Shown one piece after another: positions 45,779 through 57,006 of a stretch of DNA of 57,422 bases. Within the stretch, counting starts at the first letter, position 1, and every line of letters begins with the position of its first letter. Location of the stretch: contig FTLJ01000788.1 of NCBI GenBank assembly GCA_900155495.1, forward strand, positions 1 to 57,422, written 5' to 3'. The stretch is from Porogramme epimiltina (Eukaryota; Basidiomycota; Agaricomycetes; Polyporales; Polyporaceae). Under the pieces are notes generated by a model. That model did not search any database and had not been told where the DNA came from. It saw only the letters and a program-made list of their open reading frames with translations. The position numbers and the translations under genes were made by a program.

Positions 45779-47414
45779 CTAAAGATCCAGGTCGGAGTCC
45801 CAGCAAACCCCTAAGTTTGAGGATTTTTCGTCATCATAGTGCTCGACCTGCTTCGCCATAGGGAAGATGCGCGCAAGGTACCGCAACGCCTTCTCCCTGC
45901 CCTCATATCGCCGTACGCAACCTCGAAGGGAGAGGTGTTTGAGTTGGCTCGACGACTCCGGGAGCGCGTCGATGTCCATGCCGGCAAGCTGGGGTGCAGT
46001 ATCGGGGAGACGCATCTGGAGTTCTGTCAGCCGAGGGAAGGACTGGGCGAACACGGCAAACGCGGTGATGGGTGGGGGCGGGGAAGCCCGAGGCATCGTA
46101 CAGCCCATTATCTTGTTGTAGTAAGGGAGGTAAAGCCTTTCCAGGGCTGGCCAAGACTCAGCCATCGTAGCGATGTCGTCCTTAGTGATGACGATGTCCA
46201 AAATTATTCCGTACTTGCGCGTGTCCGTGAAGTTCACCGCTTTTAGGTTCTTGATGGCGTATAGCGGAGAAAACACTGCGCCAAATTTGATGCGGCGTGT
46301 TGAGGAGTAGTCGTTATAGACCGGTATAATATGTAGATCGACGAGCGTAGACGAGAAGCGGGTGGCGATTGACTCGCAGATCCGGCGGTAGTTGATGTCT
46401 CCAGATGAGACCGTGAGAACTAGATGAGAGAGCCGGCGAGTCTGTATCGCATTGAGTAAGGCATCCACTATTTCTAGGTGCGCGTCAACCTCCAGATATT
46501 TCAGGGAGTTGAGAGTGAGAGCGGGAATATGTGGCTCCGGTAGGTCGTATGCCTCGCGGTTTCCCCAACGAACGATAAGTCGCTCCAGGCGTGTGGATGA
46601 GAGGCATGCTGCTTCAATAAATTCCGTCTCCGCGAGATCTTCTAGCGTTAGACGACGTAGTTCTTGGAAGCTTGGAATCGACGCCACCGATTTGAGCCAC
46701 TGAGCTGAAATATGGAGTTCTTGAAGGCCAGGAGTACGTGTTTTCATCAAGAGCAGCAGGCCTCCCGTGGCGTGGGAGTTAATGTAGGCTATGCCTTCGC
46801 TATCAAAGTCCTCGAGATTTTTCCACGACCTCGAGAAGAAGACGCGCATTCGACGTAGGCCCGGAGAGAGGAAGAGAATAAGGCCACCTGATGATTCGGC
46901 TGAGGTCGCCCATTCCAACGAACGCAGGTTGGGTAGAAGTGGCTGGCCTCGGGTCCACTCGTAGAGGGTAGCCAATGCGATGCCGTCAAAGCAATCGCGG
47001 CTAGCACGGTACTCTTGGATCAAGTTCGCATAGTACTTGAAACGTTCCCATTCGGTGGGATTCAAAGCTCCGGTAATGAACTGGATTGCGAGGCCATAAA
47101 TTTCATCAATACTCAAAACATTTGAATGAACAACTCACGAAGATGTTCATATTACCAAGATGGCCATAGGCGTCAAGACTGTCCTCCTGGACGTGTATGC
47201 CAACAGAGTCGGCAAGCAATCGGAAGAGGTACTTCAAACTAAACATTCGATTCCAAAGACGCTCGAGTGCAATCCCGGACACCGATGTTGTGAGTCTGGC
47301 GCAGCGGGCCAGTGTCTTCCGGTCAACTGAGTCATCCCTTTTGAGGTTGCTGAGGCACTTTTCCACGAGTTCCGGTAATTGCCAGAAGCGAATCATGCCA
47401 TTAGGAGAATCCAT
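45779..47414 (-). CDS. F-box/LRR-like protein, cluster copy 3
   Basis: Exons 47414-47139 and 47080-45779 give 525 residues. The F-box-like start is IRFWQLPELVEKCLSNLKRD, then CARLTTSVSGIALERLW and LKYLFRLL. After the intron, NPTEWERFKYYANLIQEYR and Leu-rich units (LLPNLRSLEWA, LILFLSPGLRRMRVFF, TPGLQELHISAQWL, WPALERLYLPYY, FPRLTELQMRLPD) follow. It ends NLGVCWDSDLDL. The next codon, which is GAG in the homologous DNA of copy 2, is TAG here, and acidic codons continue after it. So this tail too has been cut, but at a different site from copy 2. By eye the protein is roughly 55 percent identical to copy 2 over the LRR part, while the flanking DNA is much closer. An SCF substrate-adaptor role is inferred. 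Confidence 0.85.
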
Positions 47415-48155
47415 TGCCCTACGAAACCATATGAATTCAGGATAATGAGAATATGTTCGCGAGCTTGAAGGAGATACCATACGAACCGTCGGTAGTTCCG
47501 CGGAGGCTACCCGAATACGATTCAAAACCCAAGGGAGGCGATGGCAGCGGCCATGAAACTGTGAGCTTCAAGGCCAGTTTTACACGTCACGTGTGCTATA
47601 GTAATACTTACTAGGCGCCCCATCTCAAGCGCCGGTAATCTTTGGGAGGCTCTTTCAAGTCTTTGTTGACATCAACGTCCATGTTGGGATGCACAATCTT
47701 CTTTCGATCTCGCCAACGGTTTGCCTCCCAACCTCGCGGATGAGTCCGGCGGTATGTAGCGATCCGCAATTCTCACATTCTTGCTATTAGGTAGCGTACT
47801 ATTCGCGCACGCGCGCATTCGTCTCCACAACTTCGCTTGCCCACATCTGACTATACAGTATATTACCAGGAAGCCCCACCAGGAGAAGCCCCTCCGCATA
47901 GTCAGCGCCATTGTGGCGCAACAAAAAAGGGACGGCCAGACTTCTACGTCGGCGCGCGGGCCCGTGTCCGACCGGAAAACGGGCCAGTTTTATTGCCCTC
48001 GGCGAACGTGCGGATGACATGACGCGCGCGGGGTTGTCCCGCAGGTGCACGTCCGAAACGTACGACGTAAATAACCACGCACGGAAGGCGCACCAAGACG
48101 CGGGCGAGACGGAATGCGGACGCATCACCACCGCGTGCGGCGGTATCGCGGATTG
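47415..48155. repeat. Upstream block of the F-box cluster, unit 3
   Basis: It combines the block shared by all three units (to about 47895) with the segment shared only with unit 2 (47896-48155). Similarity ends abruptly near the GGTATCGCGGAT sequence, without the TATA element seen in unit 2, so this marks the outer edge of the duplicated region. Confidence 0.7.
47799..48125 (-). other. Conserved unassigned frame in the unit 3 spacer
   Basis: A 108-residue frame aligned with the one at 44656-45012 (MRPHSVSP, SYVSDVH, RFPVGHGPARRRRSLA). There is no TATA box in front of this copy and no recognisable domain. Support for it being a gene is weak. Confidence 0.2.
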
Positions 48156-50150
48156 GCCGAACCGTGCCTTCCCAATGGCCGCCGGGCCCTCCCTCCCCAC
48201 CACTCTCGCCGCCGTCCGGCAGGCTCCCCGGATCGAGAGGACGGCTGGCGCGCAGGAGATCCGCCAACCGGGGCGTGCGTATTGTGCGGTGTGGTCCCCT
48301 GATTCCAGATTGAGTAGCAGATAGACGTCGTCGTCGTCGCGCGCGGCTCCGCGCGAGCAGGAAGCGGCCCCTCGGAAAGCACATCCCGCCCCGTCGTGCG
48401 CTCGTGGCAGCTGCGAGAAGCACGCCCTCGGGATCGCGTTCCGGGATCGACGCCCCTATGACCCTCCCCCCCAATTATAGGACACCGACGCGTCGATGAC
48501 TCAATGGGCTTGGCCGATCCACCGTGACCGCGCGCTGCGAAACCGCTCACGCGGGCGGGAATTCATTGACCGACGGACGCTTCCCGCGTCGAAGTTCAGA
48601 CGTGGGGGTCTTCTCTTTCGGGGCCGAGGGGAGGCGTCCCGCGAACGTTGTTGTTGCGGGGGGACACATGCCAGATCCGCGGGAGCGGCCCGCGGTATGT
48701 GGTCTGTGGCACTGTATGCGATGACGTCTGCAGAGGCGACGAGCGTGGGCCGCCTCCTTGCGGAAGTCGTGCGACGCCCTGCGCACCTCTGCCTGTACGT
48801 CTTCGGCCTCGCGCACTGCGTCGGAGCACCCGACGGGCAGCCTATCGGACGCGGGGGCCCTGTGATTGTGGTCTTCGCGCGCATTCCGAGGGCATTCCGG
48901 GCGAAGTGGTTCGTCTCGCTCGCGGGCCACCGATTGTGCTCGCAATTGGACAGGAATCGCGGCCCGCGCCCGCGTGCGTCCCGAGGCTGTAGGAATGGCG
49001 CGTCGCAATAAGGAGTAGGCGGAGTGGCTCGGGAGGCTCGGAACACGGACGATATGCGAATTATTATGGGAGGGCTTGCCGCCGGTGCGCGCCGGGGAAT
49101 ATAGGAATTGCGGCTCGAGCATCGCGGACGAGTGCGGATGTTGATGGTGTGGTACGATGGTGTGGCTATGAGGGCAGTTCGGTATGATGGGCGTAGCGGC
49201 TTGTGGAAGAAGCCTGTTACCAAACCACCTCCTGAATCCACAAGACGATGTCTCCGGATGAAACGCCAAATAGGGAGGTGCCTGCCCCGGGCTGCCACTG
49301 ACTGTGCAGCCCTGAGAGAAGCTCCGCCCGGAGCCGTCCCTGAACGCCTAGTGCACTTTGTTAGGACTGGTCTCGTTTCCCCGGACGTGCACGGCGTACG
49401 GGAAACGAGCGGTACTGATCATGGGGCGGGGGGATGTGGGGTAGTGCGGGGTGCTGTGCCGCGCGGTCCGCCGACGCTGGCCCGCTGCGGTCGAGAGCGT
49501 CGCGCTTGGTGATGGAATGATCGAGCTGAAGCCCGCGACGGGACAAGGCGGGCTCCATCTCAGGCTGTCAGCTGCCTGGCGCTGCGCGGCACTCCGCCAA
49601 GCACGCGCGGGCGGCTGCGCGCGTTCAAATGCCCGCCGCCGGGTGCGCAAACGGGCGCGGAAGTCGTGCAATCGCGTGCGCGTTCAGGCCGGCGAACGTG
49701 GCGCGACGGCGAGGTGGAAGGCCGGGGCTTGGGAACTCGGGAGACGGGCGGTACGAGGGGTCGGGAATGAGACTGGGAAGGCGGGGAGGCCGCACTACCA
49801 CCTCCAGCGAGCCGGACCCGCATCTGCCCCGCGCACAGAGGACGACAGGGTACGTAAGATGGGCGGCGTGTTCTGGGCGGAGGCTCGACGGCGGTGATCG
49901 TGATGCGCCTGGCGGGGTCAGCCAAGTGCGGGGGCGAGTGGGAGGAATGTACGGGGCAGGTGGTGTGGGGAGCAAAGCCTAAACTGCATTCGGCACCCCG
50001 CATTGGGGCGGCGGGATCTAAGCGCCCCTGAGGCGCGCAAATAGGGATCACCTAACAGGATCACGCGCTTGGGGAATGTATAATAGTGCCCCCGCGGTGT
50101 TCCTGTCCTCGAACCCTCCCCCTCTATCTCACCCATCTCCTCCCTCCACC
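48156..50150. other. Two-kb GC-rich region upstream of acetyl-CoA synthetase
   Basis: Many long overlapping frames exist on both strands, but this follows from the high GC content. None shows a domain, a consistent exon chain or a signal peptide. The right end is the synthetase promoter, with TATAATA at 50079-50085 and a CT-rich leader. I see no other element I can support. Confidence 0.5.
50079..50085 (+). promoter_or_regulatory. TATA-like box of acetyl-CoA synthetase
   Basis: TATAATA about 70 nt upstream of the ATG at 50151, followed by a strongly CT-rich leader ending CTCCACCATG, the typical core promoter of a highly expressed fungal gene. Inferred from position. Confidence 0.5.
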
Positions 50151-52998
50151 ATGTCGGGCGAAGACACCCACCACAACATTCCCAAGCACCCCATCGCCCC
50201 CCGCGTCAAGAACGGCCCCAAGACGCCCCACATCGACCACCACGACAGCTACAAGTGCGTGCGCTCCGCCCCTGCCCCCGTCCGTCTCCTCCGCTCACGC
50301 CCCCCGCAGGAAATTCCATTCCGACTCGCTCGGGCACGAGAGCGACAAGTGGTGGGCCCAGGTGCGTCCCTCGCCTGCTCTTCGCGAAGGCCGCGCCCAT
50401 TCATCCCGCGGATCCGTCAGATCGCGCGCGAGACCCTCCACTGGGACCGCCCCTTCCACACCGTCCGCTCCGGAAGCTTCGAAAACGGCGATATCGTCTG
50501 GTTCCCCGAGGGCGGCCTCAACGCGTCCTACAACTGCGTCGACCGCTGGGCGTTCAAGCACCCGGACAAGGTAAATGTTTCCCCCCGCCCGCGCCGATCC
50601 GCTCGTTCTCGTGCCACTTTGCGCCGTCGCCCCCGGGCCGCGCGAGTTTGGGGTCGGAATGCGTTTTCCGACGCACATATGTGCTCATGATCGCGCGCCC
50701 CCGCGCCCTGCTTGCGCCCCCTCGCTCTGCCCCAGCGCCCCAACGCGTTTGCCAGCGAGCTGCTCGTCGCGCCGCTCGCGTTCGGAGCGCGGGCGTCGCC
50801 CGTGGTCCCCGTCGCCGCCCGCAGTGGGCTTCTGCGGCTTCGACGACGCTGCTCCGGCCACAGAGCGCGACGAGCTACCCCGCATCGAATGACGGCGGTG
50901 CCTGATATCCGTCTCGATCGGGATCTGCCGACGTTATCCCAGACGCTCACCGCCCCGATCCCATCTCCAGACCGCCATCATCTACGAAGCCGACGAGCCC
51001 AACGAGGGCTCCGAGATCACCTACGCCCAGCTCCTCCGCGAGGTCTGCGCCGTCGCCAACGTCCTCAAGTCATGGGGAGTCAAGAAGGGCGACACCGTCT
51101 CCGTCTACCTGCCGATGACCTGGCACGCCGTTGCGACGTTCCTCGCCTGCGCGCGAATTGGCGCCGTCCACTCCGTCGTCTTCGCCGGCTTCTCTGCAGA
51201 GTCCCTCCGCGACCGTGTCCAGGACTGCAAGTCTCGCGTTCTCATCACCTCGGACGAGGGCCGTAGAGGAGGCAAGGCCATCGCGACCAAGGCCATTGCG
51301 GATGCCGCTGTCAAGGAGTGCCCCCTCGTCGAGCACGTCCTCGTTCTCAGGCGCACAGGCAACCCCGTGCCCTGGACGGCTGGCCGTGACAAGTGGTGGC
51401 ACGAGGAGATTGCGAAGGTCCCCCGCTTCTGCCCCCCTGAAATCATGTCCGCAGAAGACCCCCTCTTCATCCTTTACGTGAGTCCGGTGCCTGCATGCAC
51501 ACCCTCCCGGTGCTCACGGCTATACTTGCACTCGTGCCCAGACCTCCGGTTCGACGGGCAAGCCCAAGGGCGTCGTCCACACCACCGGCGGCTACCTCCT
51601 GTGCGCAGCGCTGACGGTCAAGTACGTCTTCGACGTGCACCCCGACGACCGCTTCGCGTGCATGGCCGACATCGGCTGGATCACCGGCCACACCTACATC
51701 GTCTACGGGCCGCTCGCGAACGGCGTGACGACGACCGTGTTCGAGTCGACGCCCGTGTACCCCACGCCCGCGCGCTACTGGCAGACGGTCGACAAGCACA
51801 AGCTCACGCAGTTCTACTCGGCGCCGACCGCGATCCGCCTCCTCCGCCGCCTCGGCGAGCACCACGTCCAGGAGCACGACCTCGGCTCGCTGCGCGTGCT
51901 CGGGTCCGTCGGCGAGCCGATCAACCCGGAGGCGTGGCACTGGTACAACGACCACGTCGGGCGGCGCCAGTGCGCCATCGTCGACACGTTCTGGCAGACC
52001 GAGACGGGCTCGATCGTCGTGACGCCGTTCCCTGGTGCGATCGAGACGAAGCCCGGGTCGGCGACGGTGCCGTTCTTTGGGATCGAGCCCGTCATCCTCG
52101 ACCCGCAGACGGGCGTCGAGCTCGAGGGGAACAGCGTCGAGGGCGTGCTCGTGCTCAAGACGCCGTGGCCGTCGATCGCGCGCACGGTGTACCAGGACCA
52201 CAACAGGTACCTCGAGACGTACATGAAGCCGTACCCGGGCTACTTCTACACCGGCGACGGCGCCGCGCGCGACGAGCACGGGTACATCTGGATCAAGGGC
52301 CGTGTTGACGGTGCGTACCCATGCTGCTGCGCTCGCACGCCCCCCCTCCCCCCTGACTGACTGAATTGCGTGGCCCCGCGCCTCTCTCGCGTGTTTTAGA
52401 CGTCATCAACGTGTCGGGCCATCGTCTGTCCACCGCAGAGATCGAGTCCGCGCTCATCACACACGCGGGCGTCGCAGAGACGGCAGGTGCGTACTCCCCC
52501 TCTATCTCCGCTGCCCCCATCGGGTGTGTCCGGTTTCGCTGTTTCGCTAACCCGTATCGTGTGTGCGCGCGCGCGTGTGCGTGTGACAGTCGTGGGCACG
52601 GCGGACGAGCTGACGGGGCAGGCCGTGTACTCGTTCGTGACGCTCAAGCCCGAGTTCAAGTACGACGAGAGCGAGGAGGCGGGGCTCATCAAGGAGCTCA
52701 CCCTGCAGGTGCGCAAGGTCATCGGGCCGTTCGCGGCGCCCAAGAAGATCTTCGTCGTCGGGGACCTGCCGAAGACGCGCTCGGGCAAGGTGCGTGCCTC
52801 TCTTCTCTCTCGCGCGCGCGTCGTGATTGCGTTCTGTCGGGGCGGCGTACTGACGTGGGCCGGGGCGCGCATGTGTAGATTATGCGCCGGGTGCTGCGCA
52901 AGATCGTCGCGGGCGAGGGCGACCAGCTCGGCGACCTGAGCACGCTCGCGGAGCCTGGCGTCGTCGACAGCATCAAGCTCAAGGTCGCGTCGGCGTAG
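50151..52998 (+). CDS. ACS1: Acetyl-coenzyme A synthetase
   Basis: Makes acetyl-CoA from acetate, ATP and CoA, feeding lipid synthesis, histone acetylation and growth on C2 compounds; it is normally cytosolic and nuclear in fungi. Exons 50151-50254, 50310-50361, 50421-50570, 50971-51477, 51542-52310, 52400-52486, 52590-52789 and 52879-52998 give 662 residues in frame, the usual length. Key motifs are [28 protein letters not shown], the ATP-binding loop [14 protein letters not shown] (split by an intron after Tyr), [41 protein letters not shown], the hinge [23 protein letters not shown], and the C-terminal SGKIMRR containing the catalytic Lys that is controlled by acetylation in this family. 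The end KLKVASA is not a peroxisomal signal. Intron 3 is unusually long at 400 nt. Codon use is extremely G/C-ending, consistent with high expression. Confidence 0.97.
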
Positions 52999-54239
52999 TG
53001 CGCGGCGGCCGCGGGGGTGGTGCGAGGTTTTTATACGCTTTTTGGTAATCGGTCCCGCATGGGGGGCGGGGCGGATAGAGAGGGTTGAAGAGATCTATAT
53101 ATTTGAATGCGCATACACTTGGTACTGTACGATATCGATAGTATTATGCTGGATACCATGCCGGTTGGTGTACGTACACGATTCTTGACTGCGACTTGTT
53201 TCTCTCTCTTTATTGGGTCTCGAGTTCCGGCATTCGGACCCATTTTTCAATCAACTCTGGAAATAACGCCGCAAAGCCCACTACTTATCGTGTGCTATCT
53301 ACGGAACATACTCCCGGTTCCCGTGTTCTTCCGGGACAGGACTATCCACCAGTGGCCCACCACTTCCCCTGCGCTCCCGCGTACTCGACATGCCTATGAC
53401 TGGGCTTAAGCGCTTGTCGGACTGGACGAAACCCACCGCAGTGAGTATAAACAGCGCCCCTTGCGCCCTCGAACACGCGCCGAGAAAGCCCTACGCGGGA
53501 GAACACGAGCTGCGCGCACGGATCCTCGAGCGCGCGCACCGTGCGCTCCCTGCCCGACCCCCCCTCTAAGGCACCGCGTATGACACGTCGCCCGCGAAGA
53601 GCACGTGGAGGAGGGCAGGTGTAGGGATAGGGGCGCGCTCTAAAGTGTGACGTCGTCGCGTGCGGGTACGGGGTTGACCGGGAGCGCGGGCGCGACGGGG
53701 AACAGCACGGTCGGGGAGATCGGGGAGCCACCGGTTTGCGCATGCGCGCTGCTAGGGGACGCCGCAATGGTTTGAAGAGACGGAGATGGGGGGAGGCCAT
53801 CGTACGGTGTGATGTCGGAAGTCGTCGCCCTGCGTGGCAGCCAAATACATAGCTCTTCACGAATAGAGAGCTTAGACAGGGTTTATAGGTAGTTTATGAG
53901 CCGAAAACCTGTACGCCATGAACGAAGGAAGCGATTTGGCCCCTGGATTACCCGAGATGTCCCCCAGGAGCAGGGGAATATATCTGTCTCACTGCCGTAA
54001 CAGGTTGTTAGTCGGCATTTGAGTGATCTAAACGTACGTGCAGTAGAACTCGGACCAACCCTCGCATACATCCAAATACAGGAAACTATTAGAAGCTACT
54101 GCTGCTTGCGCACTGTCATGCAGACTCAAGACAACGGATGCTGCCGACGACATAGTTACTAGGTTAAGTATCAGCAGTAGGTTTGCGGGTATAGAGAGAG
54201 CACAACTCACGGGGCGTTGCTATCCCGTGTTCTTGTATA
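52999..54239. other. Spacer after acetyl-CoA synthetase, no supported gene
   Basis: A 57-codon plus-strand frame at 53396-53569 has coding-like composition (KPYAGEHELRARILERAHRA), but it has no domain and no exon partners. A 172-codon minus-strand frame over 53342-53860 is Arg/Pro-rich and looks like a GC artefact. Nothing else is recognised. Confidence 0.45.
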
Positions 54240-55491
54240 AACCCGCGGGAAGTTTTGGGGGCATCTACTAAAGCCTTTCCCTCCCCGAATTTTGCTCAAC
54301 TCTTCGGAGGACGACCGCAGATAATCATCAGAATAGTCTTCGATGTTAGCGTCCTCCCTGCCTCGTCTACTTTGGTGAAGAAGTTCCCGTCGACTTCGCG
54401 GACGGGGGCGGCGCCCTTGGTGGACATACAATCCTGCTCGCCAGAGCGCCGGGAGTCAGCCCATACCTCCAGAAGTTTTGAACGTATCTCGCTGGATGCA
54501 TGGATAGTACTTGTCTCCATCGTCGAAAGTCTCCTGAGAGATAGAGTAATCAGAGACAACTGCAGAAAGGACCCCTGCACAACGAGGATTTTGCGGCCCG
54601 ACACGCTTGCATTCCCAACTGTCTCGGAAAACTGAGCAGTGAGTCAGACTCAACCGTGACAGAATGGAAGATCAACAGTGTGGGGAACGAAGTTTGGATT
54701 TCATCTCCGGTCCCTAATGTGTTGAGAGTCACAGTTGTTTCCTCAAGGAATGCTTCAGATATCTGCGTGAAGAGCGCCGTCATCGCGGTCTAGAAAGGGC
54801 TTCTCCATATCCTTCTCAAGAAGGCGGATATTAAGCTCTTGGAAGGGTGCTAGTGACACAAGTATGGTTTTAGAACGCGAATGGTTATGGTGAGGACGTC
54901 AGGACGCGCCTGTTATGACGGTATGAGGGTACGCTTCCGCGCGTCCAACCAAGTTCGTACACTTTTTGAGGGAATGGAGCCGCATGAAGAAGCCGAAGTG
55001 TTACGCGATTGGGGGTGTTGTTGCGTGTGGAAGAACGTACAATATGTTCTAATTCTTCTTGAGCGACTTCCTGTATGCGTCGTGAAGACGAGCACGACAA
55101 AACAACCTGGGGAAATTATTTCAGTCGCGAGCACGTCTCGCAAGAGGTGGCCAGTACCGAGCCGTTCCTAACGTCTCCAAAAAGAGGCTAGAGAAGCGTT
55201 CCGCCAATGATGGGCTTGCTGTCGTGAAGGGCTTGCGGGATAGAATTTCTTTACGGGACTCCTGCCGGCATATGCCGGGGGCGAGAGCATCGTGGGCCCA
55301 CGTATATGAGAGCCACTCAAAGAGGCATATAAACGGACGAATGCGATGGTGCCTTTAGGCTCGGGGGACGTCTCCGAGCCCAGTCCTTCACTGGATGTTC
55401 GGTCCCATGCGATTATAGTCTCCGCATAGACATCATATGAGCCAGCGACGGCTTGAGGACAGCCTTTGAAGCTGTTTGTCATTGCATTCAA
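54240..55491 (-). other. Possible unrecognised multi-exon gene or relic
   Basis: Three minus-strand stretches look protein-like: 55491-55310 (begins MNAMTNSFKGCPQAVAGSYD, later GTIAFVRLYASL), 55100-54920 (EVAQEELEHIVRSSTRNN, later HAAPFPQKVYELGWTRG) and 54783-54296 (begins MTALFTQISEAFLEETTVTL, later GRKILVVQGSFLQLSL). They could be exons of one gene, but I could not build a continuous frame: the joins need non-standard or very short introns, and stops interrupt. No domain is recognised. A decayed gene is as likely as a real one. Confidence 0.25.
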
Positions 55492-57006
55492 GTGGGCGAT
55501 TGTTTTTGAACGTCAAGTGGGGGGCGTCGCACGGGCAAGCACAGCGCACACGCAAATCGGGGGAAGGATGGCAGTGGACAATGGGACGGAGGTATCGCCG
55601 AAGTCAGTGTGCGCTCGGGTCCGGGTCCGTCCACCCTCCCGAGTGATCCGCTTCGTGTGGCGCTCGGCAACGTCCGTAGGGCCGATGTGGACGTGTGCCC
55701 GTCCCTGTCGACTTGTTATAGGCTCTCCTCTGTTGCCTTATGCTCCGTTTGAACATTCCCTACCACAAGCGCAGTTTCAGGTTATTGCTGTCCACGGAAC
55801 TTACAGACACAAGGCGAAGACGTCACACGAGCGGGCCATTCCGAACGTCGCGGGCTGTCTGGAGAGTCCAGGGATGGGTCATTGATCGGGACACGTCATG
55901 GACCGAAATGAGGTCGATATGAGCCCGAGATCTAACTCTCCACCACGTTTCTCTGAAACGCGTTTGCGCTCGCGGGCTTCCACTCGTGGCCGCGTTGTTG
56001 TCAAGGGCCGCAGGGTCTGCGCGGAACGCCTTCTACTAAACCCGGTAAATTTATCATGTCCCCTCCCGCCTTCTCAGCGGCGTCGACCCTGCGTCTGCAC
56101 AGCACGACCGCCCCGTGTGGGGGCATGTGGTTCTTGGAAGCGCGTAGGAAGCCGCGGACGTGTGTCGCGGGGAATGGTAGACGTGGCGGTGAGTGAGGGA
56201 AGAGGCAGGAATGGTGAGGCGGCGAGGCCGCTAGGGATAGCCGTCGATGGAGCTTGTGGGAAGGGCGAGCACGGGAGCCTGCGATGTCATGGGAAGGCAG
56301 GCGGAGGCTCGGTTGGAAGATGGTCCCCGAGGATCGATCGGTTAGATCCTGCGCTCGGCTGCGACAGGTTTGGGCATCCCGCCCCGACCTCTCGGCTGGG
56401 CTGGTGGAGCGCGGTCCCGGACTGCTCATATTCCCCCACCCCTCGCCGACATCAGCCTTGACGTCCCCCGCCGAGTCGCAGGGGCGTGCACTAATGCCCC
56501 CTCTCCCTTGACTCTCCCCCTCCTTGCCAATTTCGCCAACGCTCCTTGCGCTGTACCTGTACAATTATATTCCACGAGAAACAGGTGAGCCCCTCGTCCA
56601 CCCCCGCCCGTGCAGCCGCCAACGCTACCGCAGCCGCCTCTACCCACCGTTTTCCACAGGCGACGTGTCTTACGGGCTGTACCACTAAACCTATGGATCG
56701 CCCTCCCCGTCCAACCTCTCCGGAATGGACTCCGCGACCACTGCAACCTTCACCATGGAACACGCCCCGAATTTCTCCGTGTTCGGTCTTGCCAGCCGAA
56801 AGGCTTCCTGAAGTCCCAGCTCTTCCTCCACTTTACATGTCGACCGTCACACGACCGTCACAAGATCCTAACGAGTACGCCTCTTTCTATGAACCATAGT
56901 CTTTTGAAGCGAGCTGAATAATGCGTGCAGATTAATCCACGACTACTATAACGTTACACCTGTGCCTTTTCGTTTCGAGTTCGACAGCAGCATACCCCGT
57001 TCGATA
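55492..57006. other. Gene-poor region with promoter-like composition at its right end
   Basis: I find no supported gene. Overlapping frames of 100-190 codons around 55.9-56.6 kb occur on both strands and look like GC artefacts. The last few hundred bases are CT-rich and lead into the open frame at 57007. Confidence 0.45.

Noticed and set aside
48496..49298. Overlapping frames of 170-265 codons on both strands before acetyl-CoA synthetase
   Set aside because: Both strands and all frames are open because of GC content. The peptides are Arg/Pro/Ala-rich and have no domain or exon partner.
53342..53860. 172-codon minus-strand frame
   Set aside because: Its composition is dominated by Arg and Pro with no conserved pattern, and no splice or promoter support is visible.
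55898..56564. Two 187-codon frames, one on each strand
   Set aside because: Mutually overlapping GC artefacts with low-complexity peptides.
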